Assembly (NCBI RefSeq): GCF_030818695.1 | Contig: NZ_JAUTAR010000001.1 | Coordinates: 2,660,501-2,724,500 of the forward strand | From: Chryseobacterium sp. SORGH_AS_0447 | GTDB lineage: Bacteria; Bacteroidota; Bacteroidia; Flavobacteriales; Weeksellaceae | Length of the DNA: 64,000 nt | Direction: 5' to 3' | In this document: positions 1-9,306 of the stretch, one piece after another | Numbering within the stretch: the first letter of the stretch is position 1 | Layout: each line of letters opens with the position of its first letter | The notes under the pieces: model-generated | What the model was told of the DNA's origin: nothing | Databases searched by the model: none | Seen by the model: only the letters and a program-made list of their open reading frames with translations | Made by a program: the position numbers and the translations under genes

Positions 1-642
1 GTTACCCTGAGTGCCCAACGGCGGCTTGAACTTTTGCAGCTGGCTGAAGAGTTCGGTTTTATTATCCTGGAAGATGATTACGATTATGATTTCCATTACG
101 ATAAAAGCCCTATTTTGCCGCTTGCCAGCGCCGATACCAACGGAATGGTCGTGTACATCGGTTCTTTTGGGAAATCCCTCGCTCCGGGATTCCGTACCGG
201 TTTTATTGTAGCACCTGAAAACCTGATGGCAGAAATGAGGAAATACCTCGGAATCATAGACCGGCAGGGCGACATTCTCATGGAGCATGTGCTGGGTGAA
301 ATGATTGCTGAAGGGGAGATTAGCCGATACTTAAAGAAATCGTTGAAAGTATATCAGGAAAGACGGGATTATTTAGCCTCTCTGCTTCAGGAAAATTTAG
401 CTGGCCTTATACATTTTGAAAAACCTTCCGGTGGTCTTGCGTTATGGCTGGAATGGCAGGTTCCGGTGAATCTGATGCAGTTGGCCCGGAGCTGTGCAAA
501 GAATAATGTGTTTATCCCGAAAACTCTATTGTACCAGAATAAAGATCTTACCGCGATGCGTCTCGGTTTTGGAAATCTCAATACAGAGGAAATGGAAAGA
601 TCGGTTGGAATTTTTTCAGAATCTGTAAAAAAGATCATATAA
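1..642 (+). CDS. MocR/PdxR-type PLP-dependent aminotransferase-fold protein, C-terminal part
   Basis: The reading frame is open from base 1, so the 5' part, expected to hold the GntR-type winged helix, lies outside the window. The visible ~213 residues are the type I aminotransferase fold: an acidic EDDYDYDF stretch in the PLP-site region and a YIGSFGKSLAPGFRTGF segment whose lysine (codon at 172) is the expected Schiff-base lysine. This arrangement is characteristic of MocR regulators, which sense PLP or amino acids and act as transcription factors rather than free enzymes. Without the N-terminus a stand-alone aminotransferase cannot be excluded, but the early HxYP/TLSAQRR-like segment favours MocR. 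It is followed after 45 bp by an unrelated repair gene. Confidence 0.8.
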   Translation, partial: VTLSAQRRLELLQLAEEFGFIILEDDYDYDFHYDKSPILPLASADTNGMVVYIGSFGKSLAPGFRTGFIVAPENLMAEMRKYLGIIDRQGDILMEHVLGEMIAEGEISRYLKKSLKVYQERRDYLASLLQENLAGLIHFEKPSGGLALWLEWQVPVNLMQLARSCAKNNVFIPKTLLYQNKDLTAMRLGFGNLNTEEMERSVGIFSESVKKII

Positions 643-687
643 GATTGGTTAGATTTTTGAATACTAAAATTCAAATCACGCACACCA

Positions 688-1713
688 TTGAAGCTTATCA
701 AATTCACAAATAAAGGCATTTACTGTCCGCAGGGGAAATTTTACATCGATCCGTGGCGGCCGGTTGATCTGGCAGTAATTACCCACGGCCATGCCGACCA
801 TGCACGCTGGGGAATGAAAAAGTACCTGTGTCATCATTACACCAAACCTATTTTATACAAAAGGATCAGCGAGGATATCGAATGCCAGAGCGTAGAATAT
901 GGCGAGGTCATCAATATGAATGGTGTAAAGGTTTCGTTTCATCCCGCCGGACATATCATCGGCTCGGCGCAGATCCGCCTGGAATACAAAGGCTACGTCA
1001 GTGTTGTTTCCGGAGACTATAAAGTTCAGGATGACGGCCTGAGCACACCTTTTGAACTGGTACGATGCAATGAATTTGTAACGGAGAGTACTTTCGGACT
1101 GCCGATCTACAATTGGCTGGAAACTGAGGATCTTAATAAAAAGCTTCAGAGCTGGGTGCTGCGCAATAAAGAAAATCAGAAGACTTCCATATTCATCGGT
1201 TATTCTCTGGGAAAAGCACAGAGAATCATGAAAGCGGTAGAAGGCCTGGGAAAAATCCATGTCCACTACTCGATTGGAAAACTGAATGAAGCTTTTGAAA
1301 CCGTAGGCATCAAGCTTCCCGAATACGAAATTCCAGATTTCAGGGAAAGCGTAAAGCATGTGCAGGACGAAATCGTTATTGTTCCGCCGGCTTTGCTGGA
1401 TTCTAATGTGATAAAAAAAATTCCCAATGCTGCTACTGCCATCTGTTCCGGATGGATGCAGGTGCGTGGGGCAAGACGCTGGAGAAGTGCCGACGCCGGA
1501 TTTGCCATGAGCGATCACGCCGACTGGAAAGGATTGCTTCAAGCCATTAAAGCCACTGAAGCGGAGCTTGTACACGTTACCCACGGGCAGACTGAGGTTT
1601 TCTCCAAATATTTAAATGAAATCGGAATACAATCTGATGTGGTAGAAACCCTTTACGGCGATGATGATGAAGAGGAAGTGGAAAAAGAAACCATTAAAAA
1701 TCCGGAGCCATGA
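688..1713 (+). CDS. ligase-associated DNA exonuclease, metallo-beta-lactamase fold
   Basis: This 341-aa protein has the metallo-beta-lactamase/beta-CASP-like signature of the ligase-associated exonuclease family: THGHADH at residues 32-38, HPAGH at about 85-89, GDYK at about 109, SDHADW near 275 and THG near 295, giving the di-metal ligands. The family is predicted to process DNA ends with the ligase and Lhr-like helicase that follow here. The start is TTG at 688; the protein begins directly at the conserved LIKFTNKGIYCPQG segment, so no longer N-terminus is needed. Its last four bases overlap the ligase start (ATGA), which suggests translational coupling. The C-terminus is acidic (DDDEEEVEKE). 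Confidence 0.88.
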   Translation: MKLIKFTNKGIYCPQGKFYIDPWRPVDLAVITHGHADHARWGMKKYLCHHYTKPILYKRISEDIECQSVEYGEVINMNGVKVSFHPAGHIIGSAQIRLEYKGYVSVVSGDYKVQDDGLSTPFELVRCNEFVTESTFGLPIYNWLETEDLNKKLQSWVLRNKENQKTSIFIGYSLGKAQRIMKAVEGLGKIHVHYSIGKLNEAFETVGIKLPEYEIPDFRESVKHVQDEIVIVPPALLDSNVIKKIPNAATAICSGWMQVRGARRWRSADAGFAMSDHADWKGLLQAIKATEAELVHVTHGQTEVFSKYLNEIGIQSDVVETLYGDDDEEEVEKETIKNPEP

Positions 1714-3290
1714 AGAATTTTGCCGAGCTGATCAATGCACTGGAAAGCACGAATAAAACCAATGCTAAGATCGATGCCATCATCGATTACCTGGAGCGTG
1801 CGCCCGACGATGATAAAGTATGGTTTATCGCCCTGTTTACGGGCAAAAGGCCAAAACGGAACGTCAACAGCAATTACATGAAAGAATGGGCACTGGATAT
1901 TACGCAGCTGCCTTTCTGGCTGTTCCAGGAAAGTTATTCTTCCGTAGGAGATTTGGGTGAAACCATATCATTGATCCTTCCTCCGCCAACCGAAAAAATA
2001 GAACGTTCCCTGTCCGAATGGATGGATGATATCGTGAATCTTAAAGATAAAACAGACGCTGAGAAAAAAGATTTCATTCTCACTTCATGGAACGGATTGG
2101 ATTATACCGAACGGCTGATTTTCAATAAACTTTTGGGGGGAAGCTTCCGGATCGGTGTCTCCGATAAAACGCTGATTAATGCACTTACGAAATTTTCAGA
2201 ACAGGAATCGAGTGCTTTGATGCACAGCTTAATGGGAAAATGGCTTCCGAATGAAGTCTCCTTCCAGGAGCTGATTGCTGCGGAGAATGTGAACCCGGAC
2301 AATTCAAAACCTTACCCATTCTGCTTGGCCTATCCGCTGGAAAAAGATCTTGAAGATCTCGGAACTCCGAAGGAATGGCTGATTGAATATAAATGGGACG
2401 GAATCCGCGGACAGATCATTAAAAGAAATGATGAAGTATTCATCTGGTCCAGAGGGGAAGAACTGGTGACCGAGCAGTTCCCCGAAGTAAAGGAAGCCGT
2501 TGAAAAAATGAATGGAAATTTTGTGATCGACGGGGAAATCCTGGCGGTAAAAGACGATAAAGTTTTAAATTTTAATGAATTACAGAAACGCTTAAACCGG
2601 AAAACATTAACAAAGAAAATGTTATCTGAAATCCCGATACAGGTTTTTGCATATGACCTCCTGGAACTGGAAGGCAATGATTTAAGGGAAAAACCCATCT
2701 CCGCAAGAAGGGCAATGCTGGAAGAACTGCTGTTAAACGAAACTCCCGAACATATCAAAATCTCCGAAGTCATTGAATTTAATGACTGGAATGAACTGGA
2801 TAAGATCCGGGAAGCTTCCAGGGAGATCAACAGTGAAGGATTAATGCTGAAACAGAAAAATTCGCTCTACCATTCCGGCAGAAAAAAAGGCGACTGGTGG
2901 AAATGGAAAATTAATCCGCTGACGATCGACGCCGTTCTCATTTATGCACAAAAAGGCAGCGGACGAAGAAGCGCCTACTACACCGATTATACTTTTGCCG
3001 TGAAAAATGAAGATAAGCTGGTTACCATAGCCAAGGCCTATTCCGGTTTAACAGATAAGGAAATTATGGAAGTCAGCAAATTTGTCAATAAAAATGCCAT
3101 CGAAAAATTCGGTCCTGTACGAACCGTTAAGCCCGAACTGGTTTTTGAAATCGCCTTTGAGGGCATCGGTTTCAGCAACCGCCATAAAAGTGGTGTCGCT
3201 CTGCGTTTTCCCAGAATCTTAAGATGGAGGAAAGATAAAACAGTGGAGGAAATTGATGATTTGGAGGAAATTAAAAAACTTATACAGTAG
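1710..3290 (+). CDS. ATP-dependent DNA ligase (exonuclease/helicase-associated type)
   Basis: This 526-aa protein carries the nucleotidyltransferase motifs of ATP-dependent DNA ligases: motif I EYKWDGIR with the adenylated lysine at about residue 228, motif III FVIDGEI, motif IV SEGLMLK and motif V WWKWKI. An N-terminal alpha-helical domain of about 200 residues precedes the catalytic core and an OB-fold follows. It belongs to the bacterial ligase group found beside an MBL exonuclease, an Lhr-like helicase and PdeM, all present here, rather than being the replicative NAD-dependent LigA. It starts by a 4-bp overlap with the exonuclease. The downstream helicase is separated by a 241-bp gap holding a repeat. 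Confidence 0.92.
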   Translation: MKNFAELINALESTNKTNAKIDAIIDYLERAPDDDKVWFIALFTGKRPKRNVNSNYMKEWALDITQLPFWLFQESYSSVGDLGETISLILPPPTEKIERSLSEWMDDIVNLKDKTDAEKKDFILTSWNGLDYTERLIFNKLLGGSFRIGVSDKTLINALTKFSEQESSALMHSLMGKWLPNEVSFQELIAAENVNPDNSKPYPFCLAYPLEKDLEDLGTPKEWLIEYKWDGIRGQIIKRNDEVFIWSRGEELVTEQFPEVKEAVEKMNGNFVIDGEILAVKDDKVLNFNELQKRLNRKTLTKKMLSEIPIQVFAYDLLELEGNDLREKPISARRAMLEELLLNETPEHIKISEVIEFNDWNELDKIREASREINSEGLMLKQKNSLYHSGRKKGDWWKWKINPLTIDAVLIYAQKGSGRRSAYYTDYTFAVKNEDKLVTIAKAYSGLTDKEIMEVSKFVNKNAIEKFGPVRTVKPELVFEIAFEGIGFSNRHKSGVALRFPRILRWRKDKTVEEIDDLEEIKKLIQ

Positions 3291-3310
3291 ATTTAAGATA
3301 AAACTTTTCC

Positions 3311-3437
3311 AAACCATTAAGATTTTATGAAGGAGTTTAGAAGTATTAAGTTGAGCTTCGCTTTAAGCACCACTAAATTAAAATCTTTGATTTCTCTTAA
3401 TCAACCTTAAAATCTTAATAATCCTTAATGGTTAAAA
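3311..3437 (+). repeat. intergenic repeat family 1, single copy
   Basis: The segment starts AAACCATTAAG and ends CTTAATGGTTAAA, so it has inverted ends, and it contains GAGCTTCGCTTTAAGC and AATCTTTGATTT internally. The same element occurs three times in tandem near 8.1-8.5 kb and twice, inverted, near 15.5-15.7 kb. This copy is the most diverged. It fills the gap between the ligase and the helicase. Confidence 0.8.
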
Positions 3438-3531
3438 TGATTTGGTTAAAAAATTGATACTATAGATTTCAACGTAGGTCCATAAGGATGGATCTTTACG
3501 CTCATTGCGTTAAAATAAACAGATTTACAAT

Positions 3532-5979
3532 TTGACAGCATTCGAAAATACCGGCGGTTACCAAATCATCCAGAACTGGATGGGCGATAAAGGCATTGCT
3601 CCCTTTAAATTTCAGACGGAAACGTGGTGGAAATTCGGGAACGGATACAGCGGAATGGTTGTTGCGCCTACGGGATTCGGAAAAACCTATTCCGTTTTTT
3701 TAGCCCTGATTTCCGATTTCCTGAACCATCCTGAAAAATATAAAAAAGGACTGAAAATGATCTGGATCACGCCGCTCCGTTCGCTTTCCAAAGATATTGC
3801 AAAGGCCATGCAGGAAGCGATTGATGAGATCGGCCTCGACTGGGCAGTAGGTGTACGGAACGGTGATACGGATCCGAAAATCCGCCAGCAGCAGGTTAAG
3901 AACATGCCGGAAATTCTGGTGGCAACACCGGAAAGTTTACATTTGCTGTTGGGTCAAAAAAATCATCAGCGGTTTTTTACCAATTTGCAGACCATTGTGA
4001 TTGACGAATGGCACGAGCTGCTTGGTTCCAAGCGTGGGGTAATGATTGAGCTTGGCATTTCGCGGCTCAGGACCTACGTGCCTAAAATGAAAATCTGGGG
4101 AATCACGGCTACCATCGGCAATCTTGAAGAAGCAATGGAAGTTCTCATTCCGTATGATATTAAAAAAACAAAAATCACCGCCAAAGAGAAAAAGAAGATC
4201 GACATTCTTTCCGTTTTTCCGGATGAAGTCGAAATTTTGCCCTGGGCGGGACATTTGGGGCATAAACTGGCCGATAAAGTGGTTCCGATCATCCTGAATT
4301 CCAACTCCACCATTGTTTTTACCAATACCAGAAGCCAGAGTGAAATGTGGTATCAGCTGTTGCTGAATGCTTATCCGGATTTTGCCGGGCAGATCGCGAT
4401 TCACCACAGTTCCATTGATGCCCATCTCAGAATATGGATCGAAGAAAACCTAAGCTGCGGAAAATTAAAAGCCGTGGTTTCCACTTCATCACTGGATCTG
4501 GGAATCGATTTTAAGCCGGTAGATACCGTGATCCAGATCGGTTCTGCAAAAGGGGTAGCCAGATTCCTGCAACGGGCAGGACGAAGCGGTCACTCCCCTT
4601 TTGAAACGTCAAAAATCTACTGTGTACCGACCCATTCACTAGAGCTGATCGAAGTTTCGGCTCTCAAGGAAGCGGTAAAAAATAACGTCATCGAACCACG
4701 GGATCCGCAGGTGCTCTGTTTTGATGTTCTGGTCCAGTTTTTAATGACGCTGGCCGTTGGAGACGGTTTTCTTCCCAATGAACTTTATCCTAAAATTAAA
4801 GAGACGTATGCTTTCCGAGAAATGACCGAAGAAGAATGGAAAGGCATGCTGGACTTCCTGACCATCGGTGGAAAGGCCCTGAAAAGTTATGAAGAGTTTC
4901 ACAAGATTGTCGTTGATGATCAAGGTCTGTATAAAGTGACTTCCCGGAGAATTGCCATGCTCCATAGGATGAATATGGGCGTGATCGTCAGCGATGCTAT
5001 GCTGAAGGTAAAATTCATTTCCGGCGGTTATATCGGCATGGTGGAAGAATATTTTATTTCGAGATTAAAAAAAGAAGATAAGTTTATCCTGGCCGGCCGT
5101 GTGCTTGAAGTAGCCATGATCAAAGATATGACTGTCTTTGTACGTGCTTCCAAAGGAAAAGCTTTTGCCCCGAGTTATCTGGGCGGAAGGCTTCCGTTGA
5201 GTACGAATCTCGGGCAGTTTCTGAGGGAAAAGTTATCCGGTGCCCTGAATCCGAAAGCTTCTGAAAAGGAACTGAAATTCCTTCACCCACTGTTGTCGAA
5301 TCAGGAAGAACGTTCCCACATTCCGAAAGAAGATGAATTCCTGGTAGAACTTATCAAAAACCGGGAAGGTTATCATTTATTTATGTATCCTTTTGAAGGA
5401 CGGCTGGTGCATGAAGTGATGGCTGCCCTGGTTGCCTACAGAATTTCCAAGCTCGCTCCGATCTCATTTTCAATGGCAATGAACGATTACGGCTTTGAAC
5501 TATTCAGTGATAAGGAAATTCCTTTGAATGAAGAAAATCTGGGCCGGATTTTAACAAGAGATAACCTGATGAATGATGTTATTTCCAGCATCAATGCCGC
5601 AGAAATGGCAAGACGAAAATTTAGGGATATTGCGGTAATTTCCGGCATGGTGGTTCAGAATTTCCCGGGCCAGCAGCGTTCCAACAAGTCGCTTCAGAGC
5701 TCGGCCGGACTGATCTTCAAAGTGTTGGAAGATTACGATCCGAATCATTTTTTAGTACGGCAGGCTTATACCGAAGTGTTCAACGCCCAGCTTCAGGAAC
5801 AGCGGCTTGTTGAAGCTTTCAAACGTATTGAAAAGTCAAAAATAATCCTGAAATTTGCCAATACATTTACCCCGCTAAGTTTCCCGATCAAAGTAGACAG
5901 CTTACGGCAGACACTTTCCAGCGAAGATCTGGATTCGAGGATCCAGAAGCTGATTCAACAAGCCACGAAAGTAAAATAG
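3532..5979 (+). CDS. ligase-associated DEXH-box helicase (Lhr-like)
   Basis: This 815-aa superfamily 2 helicase has Walker A APTGFGKT at residues 45-52, the DEXH box DEWH at about 158-161, a SAT-like TATIG motif, ASTSSLDLGID-type motif V and QRAGRSGHS motif VI, followed by a long Lhr-type C-terminal region. Length fits the family (about 800-850 aa), shorter than full Lhr. The family works with the neighbouring ligase, exonuclease and PdeM, probably in repair of DNA ends. The start is TTG at 3532, giving MTAFENTGGY; no in-frame ATG lies before the conserved core. A 127-bp repeat lies upstream and a second repeat type downstream, so the four-gene set is spread out. Confidence 0.9.
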   Translation: MTAFENTGGYQIIQNWMGDKGIAPFKFQTETWWKFGNGYSGMVVAPTGFGKTYSVFLALISDFLNHPEKYKKGLKMIWITPLRSLSKDIAKAMQEAIDEIGLDWAVGVRNGDTDPKIRQQQVKNMPEILVATPESLHLLLGQKNHQRFFTNLQTIVIDEWHELLGSKRGVMIELGISRLRTYVPKMKIWGITATIGNLEEAMEVLIPYDIKKTKITAKEKKKIDILSVFPDEVEILPWAGHLGHKLADKVVPIILNSNSTIVFTNTRSQSEMWYQLLLNAYPDFAGQIAIHHSSIDAHLRIWIEENLSCGKLKAVVSTSSLDLGIDFKPVDTVIQIGSAKGVARFLQRAGRSGHSPFETSKIYCVPTHSLELIEVSALKEAVKNNVIEPRDPQVLCFDVLVQFLMTLAVGDGFLPNELYPKIKETYAFREMTEEEWKGMLDFLTIGGKALKSYEEFHKIVVDDQGLYKVTSRRIAMLHRMNMGVIVSDAMLKVKFISGGYIGMVEEYFISRLKKEDKFILAGRVLEVAMIKDMTVFVRASKGKAFAPSYLGGRLPLSTNLGQFLREKLSGALNPKASEKELKFLHPLLSNQEERSHIPKEDEFLVELIKNREGYHLFMYPFEGRLVHEVMAALVAYRISKLAPISFSMAMNDYGFELFSDKEIPLNEENLGRILTRDNLMNDVISSINAAEMARRKFRDIAVISGMVVQNFPGQQRSNKSLQSSAGLIFKVLEDYDPNHFLVRQAYTEVFNAQLQEQRLVEAFKRIEKSKIILKFANTFTPLSFPIKVDSLRQTLSSEDLDSRIQKLIQQATKVK

Positions 5980-6166
5980 TGAATAGTGAATTCTGCTTCG
6001 CTGGTCAATTTTGCTTCGCAAGTGAATATTTAAAAGTTGTTTAAAATAGCCATTGACCACAGGAATTGACCATTCACAATTCACATTAAATATTGAGTTT
6101 GCTCTGCAAATGAATACTGAATTAGAAATTGACAAACGAGGCGAATTGACCATCGACAATTGACCT
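5980..6166 (+). repeat. intergenic repeat family 2, copy 1
   Basis: Directly after the helicase stop comes AGTGAATAGTGAATT, then repeated GCTTCGC, GTCAATTTTGC and AAGTGAAT words, ending with AATTGACCATCGACAATTGAC. A matching element lies inverted at 53797-53995, where it also follows a gene stop within an operon and runs in the direction of transcription. No coding potential was seen in it. Confidence 0.7.
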
Positions 6167-6187
6167 CTACATTCGAATAATTTAAAA

Positions 6188-6832
6188 ATGAAAATCGTAA
6201 CAAAAAATATAATCCTTCAGAACGAACAATTTACTTTAACCAACCAAAGAGCTTTATTCTGGAAAAAGGAAAAAGCTTTGGTCCTCTCCGATCTTCACAT
6301 CGGCAAAGCGGCCCATTTCCGGAAAAATGGCATTGCACTAACGAGCCATTTGATGAAAAACGACCTGGAACGGCTGTCTATCCTGATCGAATATTTTCAA
6401 CCTGAGAAATTTATTGTAGTTGGCGACCTGTTGCATGCGGGGGACAATTCGGATGTAGATGAATTCTGCGGATGGCGAAACCAGTATCCGGATCTTCAGT
6501 TCTATTTGGTAGAAGGCAATCACGACCGCATTTCGAAAAAGCTAGAATCCAAATTATGCCTGAACTTTAAATCCAAATCTTTTGAAAACGAAGAATTTAT
6601 TTTCATTCACGATTTTGAAAAAAAACAGGAAAAATTTCAGGTGACGGGCCATATTCATCCGGGATTTGTTATTCATTCTTCCGTAAAAAAAATTAAGCTG
6701 CCTTGTTTTGTAGTAACCGACAATCAGCTGTTGCTGCCCGCTTTCAGTGAGTTCACCGGGCTGGATACAAAAAATCTCCCTAAAAAAGGAAGATTCTATG
6801 TTTTCACGGATGCCGAAATTTATGAGATTTGA
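6188..6832 (+). CDS. pdeM: ligase-associated DNA damage response endonuclease PdeM
   Basis: This 214-aa calcineurin-type metallophosphoesterase shows the metal-binding motifs in order: DLHIGKAAHFRKNG (motif I, about residues 38-51), GDLLHAGD (II), EGNHDR (III) and TGHIHPG (V). PdeM is the phosphoesterase found with the ligase, exonuclease and Lhr-like helicase that precede it. Start is the ATG at 6188. It is separated from the helicase by a 208-bp repeat-filled gap and its 3' end overlaps the convergent acetyltransferase gene by 13 bp. Assignment rests on the motifs plus the context; activity is inferred. Confidence 0.9.
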   Translation: MKIVTKNIILQNEQFTLTNQRALFWKKEKALVLSDLHIGKAAHFRKNGIALTSHLMKNDLERLSILIEYFQPEKFIVVGDLLHAGDNSDVDEFCGWRNQYPDLQFYLVEGNHDRISKKLESKLCLNFKSKSFENEEFIFIHDFEKKQEKFQVTGHIHPGFVIHSSVKKIKLPCFVVTDNQLLLPAFSEFTGLDTKNLPKKGRFYVFTDAEIYEI

Positions 6833-7356
6833 GACTGATCCAGTATTTTCCGCATCATCAGGTCGGTCTGCTCCTCACTGCCCATCCTGAAAATATGTTT
6901 ATCAAATTCTTCGAAGCCGTTCTTCTTGTAAAATGCGACGGCCCGCAGGTTTTGTTCCCAAACGCCCAGCCACAGATATTTTTTCTTCTGTTCAACGGCT
7001 GTTTCCCACGCTTTTGTGTACAGAAGCTGGCCGACTTTCTTGCCTTGATAGGAACTTTTAACATAAATCCTTTCGATTTCCAGTGAAGCATCATCCTGTA
7101 ATTCCGTCTGTGCCTTTCCTGAATTCAGCTTTAAATAACCTACCGGATTTTCACCTTCCCAGGCAATAAAAAATTGAGAATGCGGATTGTTCAGTTCTTT
7201 CGTCAGCTTATCCTCTGCAAAGCTTTCCTTAAGGTATTGCTGAATCTGTTCTTCCGAATTGTGCGGTGCAAAAGTTTCGTAAAAAGTCTGCTTTCCCAAC
7301 GCCTGTATGGTTTTGAGATCATCAGCAGATGCTTCTCTGATATGAATGGATGTCAT
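6820..7356 (-). CDS. GNAT family N-acetyltransferase
   Basis: The 178-aa product has the GNAT fold: an N-terminal IHIREASADDLKTIQAL segment, a central IERIYVKSSYQGKKVGQLLY stretch carrying the acetyl-CoA-binding Q/RxxGxG/A-type loop, and a C-terminal NLRAVAFYKKNGFEEFDKH segment typical of motif B. The substrate cannot be told from sequence. I place the start at the ATG at 7356 because it begins the conserved domain; the frame is open further upstream but would run into the preceding gene. It starts 7 bp after the stop of the phosphorylase-like gene, so the two probably form an operon. Confidence 0.88.
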   Translation of the reverse strand: MTSIHIREASADDLKTIQALGKQTFYETFAPHNSEEQIQQYLKESFAEDKLTKELNNPHSQFFIAWEGENPVGYLKLNSGKAQTELQDDASLEIERIYVKSSYQGKKVGQLLYTKAWETAVEQKKKYLWLGVWEQNLRAVAFYKKNGFEEFDKHIFRMGSEEQTDLMMRKILDQSQIS

Positions 7357-7363
7357 ATGAAAA

Positions 7364-7945
7364 TTATAAAAATAAAAGTCTGTTGAAAGCTTCAGATGCA
7401 AGGTGTACCTGAACGGCCCAGTCGTCGGCTGCCTCACTGCCGGCATCGTCGGAGATATATTTTAAACACAGAAACGGAATCTTTTCTTTCATGGCGATCA
7501 ATGCCAACGGATAGGCTTCCATGTCAACGATATTGTAGACCGTTTCCGAATGGTTCATCTCAAAACTGTCGCCGCTCCCGCAGATTCCTTCGGGAAGATC
7601 GTTTCTTTTTAAGCCATATTCAAGAACCGGCGGTACTCCGGAAAGTGGGGTTTCGTACAGGCTGAATCCGAGCCCTCTCACATCCATATCCCGCTGGATG
7701 AATTTTGTACAGCAGATGACGTCTCCTTTGTGAAAGCTCTGGCTTCCCGCAGAGCCCAGATTCACAATGAGTTTTGGTCTTTTACGGTAAATTTCTTTTG
7801 TCAGTTCCATGGCGGCATTTACTTTTCCGATGCCGGTAATCAGTTTGTTTTTATCATTGAAAACTTCTCCCGCTTCCGAGTCCAGCGCGAAAACAAAAAG
7901 GGTATCTTCAATAGGAAATTCATATCCTTCGTTTATTCTGATCAT
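7364..7945 (-). CDS. nucleoside phosphorylase superfamily protein (MTA/SAH nucleosidase-like)
   Basis: The 193-aa protein resembles the phosphorylase/MTAN superfamily: TGIGKVNAAM near residue 37, NLGSAGS near 62 and a VDMEAYPLA segment near 140 equivalent to the substrate-binding MExxA motif, followed by a conserved YISDDAG with the acidic residue expected in the active site. It is shorter than Pfs/MTAN (about 230 aa). Known family members cleave or phosphorolyse purine nucleosides; the exact substrate here is not determined. It is the first gene of a probable two-gene operon with the GNAT gene and lies downstream of the tandem repeat array. Confidence 0.8.
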   Translation of the reverse strand: MIRINEGYEFPIEDTLFVFALDSEAGEVFNDKNKLITGIGKVNAAMELTKEIYRKRPKLIVNLGSAGSQSFHKGDVICCTKFIQRDMDVRGLGFSLYETPLSGVPPVLEYGLKRNDLPEGICGSGDSFEMNHSETVYNIVDMEAYPLALIAMKEKIPFLCLKYISDDAGSEAADDWAVQVHLASEAFNRLLFL

Positions 7946-8072
7946 TTATTTTATTTCTTTTTAATTTTATTTTTTATTAATCGCTCACCGGACTTTAAGC
8001 TAATGGTAATCGCAGATTTTCACAGGGGATTGCGTAGATTAGATTACCTTAGTCACCGGATAAAGCTTTTTT

Positions 8073-8200
8073 AAACCATTAAGACTTTATTAAGGAGTTT
8101 AGAACAATTAAGTTGAGCTTCGCTTTAAGCATATCGCTTAATAAATCTTTGATTTAATCTTAATGAAATCTTACCTTCTTAATCATCCTTAATGGCTAAA
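8073..8200 (+). repeat. intergenic repeat family 1, tandem copy A
   Basis: First of three nearly identical units that start 149 bp apart (8073, 8222, 8371). Inverted ends AACCATTAAG and CTTAATGGCTAAA; internal AAGTTGAGCTTCGCTTTAAG. A short spacer containing ATTGTAAAACTA follows and is itself repeated. Confidence 0.85.
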
Positions 8201-8221
8201 ACTTTTCTCTATTGTAAAACT

Positions 8222-8350
8222 AAACCATTAAGACTTTATTAAAGAGTGTAGAACAATTAAGTTGAGCATTGCTTTAAGCATATCGCTTAATAAATCTTTG
8301 ATTTAATCTTAATGAAATCTTAACCTCTTAATCATCCTTAATGGTTAAAA
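8222..8350 (+). repeat. intergenic repeat family 1, tandem copy B
   Basis: Second unit, same length and orientation as copy A with a few substitutions (for example GAGCATTGC where A has GAGCTTCGC). Ends CTTAATGGTTAAAA. The ~20-bp spacer to copy C again reads TCTGTATTGTAAAACTA. Confidence 0.85.
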
Positions 8351-8370
8351 TTTCTCTGTATTGTAAAACT

Positions 8371-8500
8371 AAACCATTAAGACTTTATTAAGGAGTTTAG
8401 AACAATTAAGTTGAGCTTCACTTTAATCATATCGCTTAATAAAATCTTTGATTTAATCTTAATCAAATCTTAACCTCTTAATCATCCTTAATGGTTAAAA
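8371..8500 (+). repeat. intergenic repeat family 1, tandem copy C
   Basis: Third unit. The whole gap 7946-8549 holds no credible gene; apart from the three repeats, the first ~125 bases are AT-rich without recognised signals. Confidence 0.85.
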
Positions 8501-8549
8501 AACTTTTGCGTGCTGTTTACAAAGCTTTGTTGATCTTAATCTGATTTTA

Positions 8550-9248
8550 TTAAATTTCACAACCAGTTGTATCACAGGAAGCGCCATTTTCCGGGCTGTC
8601 TTTAAAAGGAATAACCGTTTCGTCGTAGGTCTGTTGAAGAGCGTTTACAAAAAGTTCTGCAGGCTGTGCTCCTGAAACTGCATATTTACCGTTCAGGATA
8701 AAGAAGGGAACTCCTGAAACCCCATTATTCCTGGCTTCCTGGATGTCCTGGCTGATTTCCGCATTAAAAGTGTCTGAATTCAAGACCTCTCGGGCTTCTT
8801 CTCTGTCAATCCCCAAAGATTCAGCTAATGAAATTAAAGTTTCATCATCCCCGACATTTTTTCCGTCGATGAAATGCGCAATGAAAAGTGCCTCCTCCAT
8901 TTCATTGGATTTTTTATATTTTTTAGCCAGATGAAGGATCTTATGTGCTGAAAAAGTGTTGGTAATAAGTGCTTTTTCAAAATGGAAATCGATTCCGGAA
9001 CCGTTACCCATTTGTTTTACCTGGCCGATCATCTGCTGTGCCTGTGCTTCCGGAAATCCTTTCTTTTCCCTGAAATATTCCAAAGTGGTTTTGGTTTCTT
9101 CCGGGTTCAAAGAAGGATCAAGCTGGAAGCTCTTCCACTCCACTTCTACCTCATCTTTAAAAGGTAGCTGCGCCAGAGCCTTTTCAAAATTGTTTTTCCC
9201 GATATAGCAAAACGGACACATCACATCCGACCAGATTTCTACTTTCAT
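8550..9248 (-). CDS. DsbA family oxidoreductase (FrnE-like)
   Basis: The 232-aa protein starts MKVEIWSDVMCPFCYIG, a thioredoxin-fold strand followed by a CPFC redox motif at residues 11-14, then the helical insertion and a GVSGVPFFILNGKYAVSGAQ segment with the cis-proline typical of DsbA-like and 2-hydroxychromene-2-carboxylate isomerase-like proteins. There is no signal peptide, so it should be cytoplasmic, as FrnE is. FrnE homologs have been linked to oxidative stress tolerance. The C-terminus has two extra cysteines (SCDTTGCE). It stands alone, with the MFS gene 58 bp upstream on the same strand. Confidence 0.9.
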   Translation of the reverse strand: MKVEIWSDVMCPFCYIGKNNFEKALAQLPFKDEVEVEWKSFQLDPSLNPEETKTTLEYFREKKGFPEAQAQQMIGQVKQMGNGSGIDFHFEKALITNTFSAHKILHLAKKYKKSNEMEEALFIAHFIDGKNVGDDETLISLAESLGIDREEAREVLNSDTFNAEISQDIQEARNNGVSGVPFFILNGKYAVSGAQPAELFVNALQQTYDETVIPFKDSPENGASCDTTGCEI

Positions 9249-9306
9249 GATGATTTATTTAATTGAAATTATTTAGTTTGAATATATTTTAATGCTAAGG
9301 TACGTA

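Noticed and set aside
8073..8500. Regular repeats resembling a CRISPR array
   Set aside because: The repeated unit is about 128 bp with a conserved spacer of about 20 bp; CRISPR repeats are short with unique spacers, and no cas gene is near.
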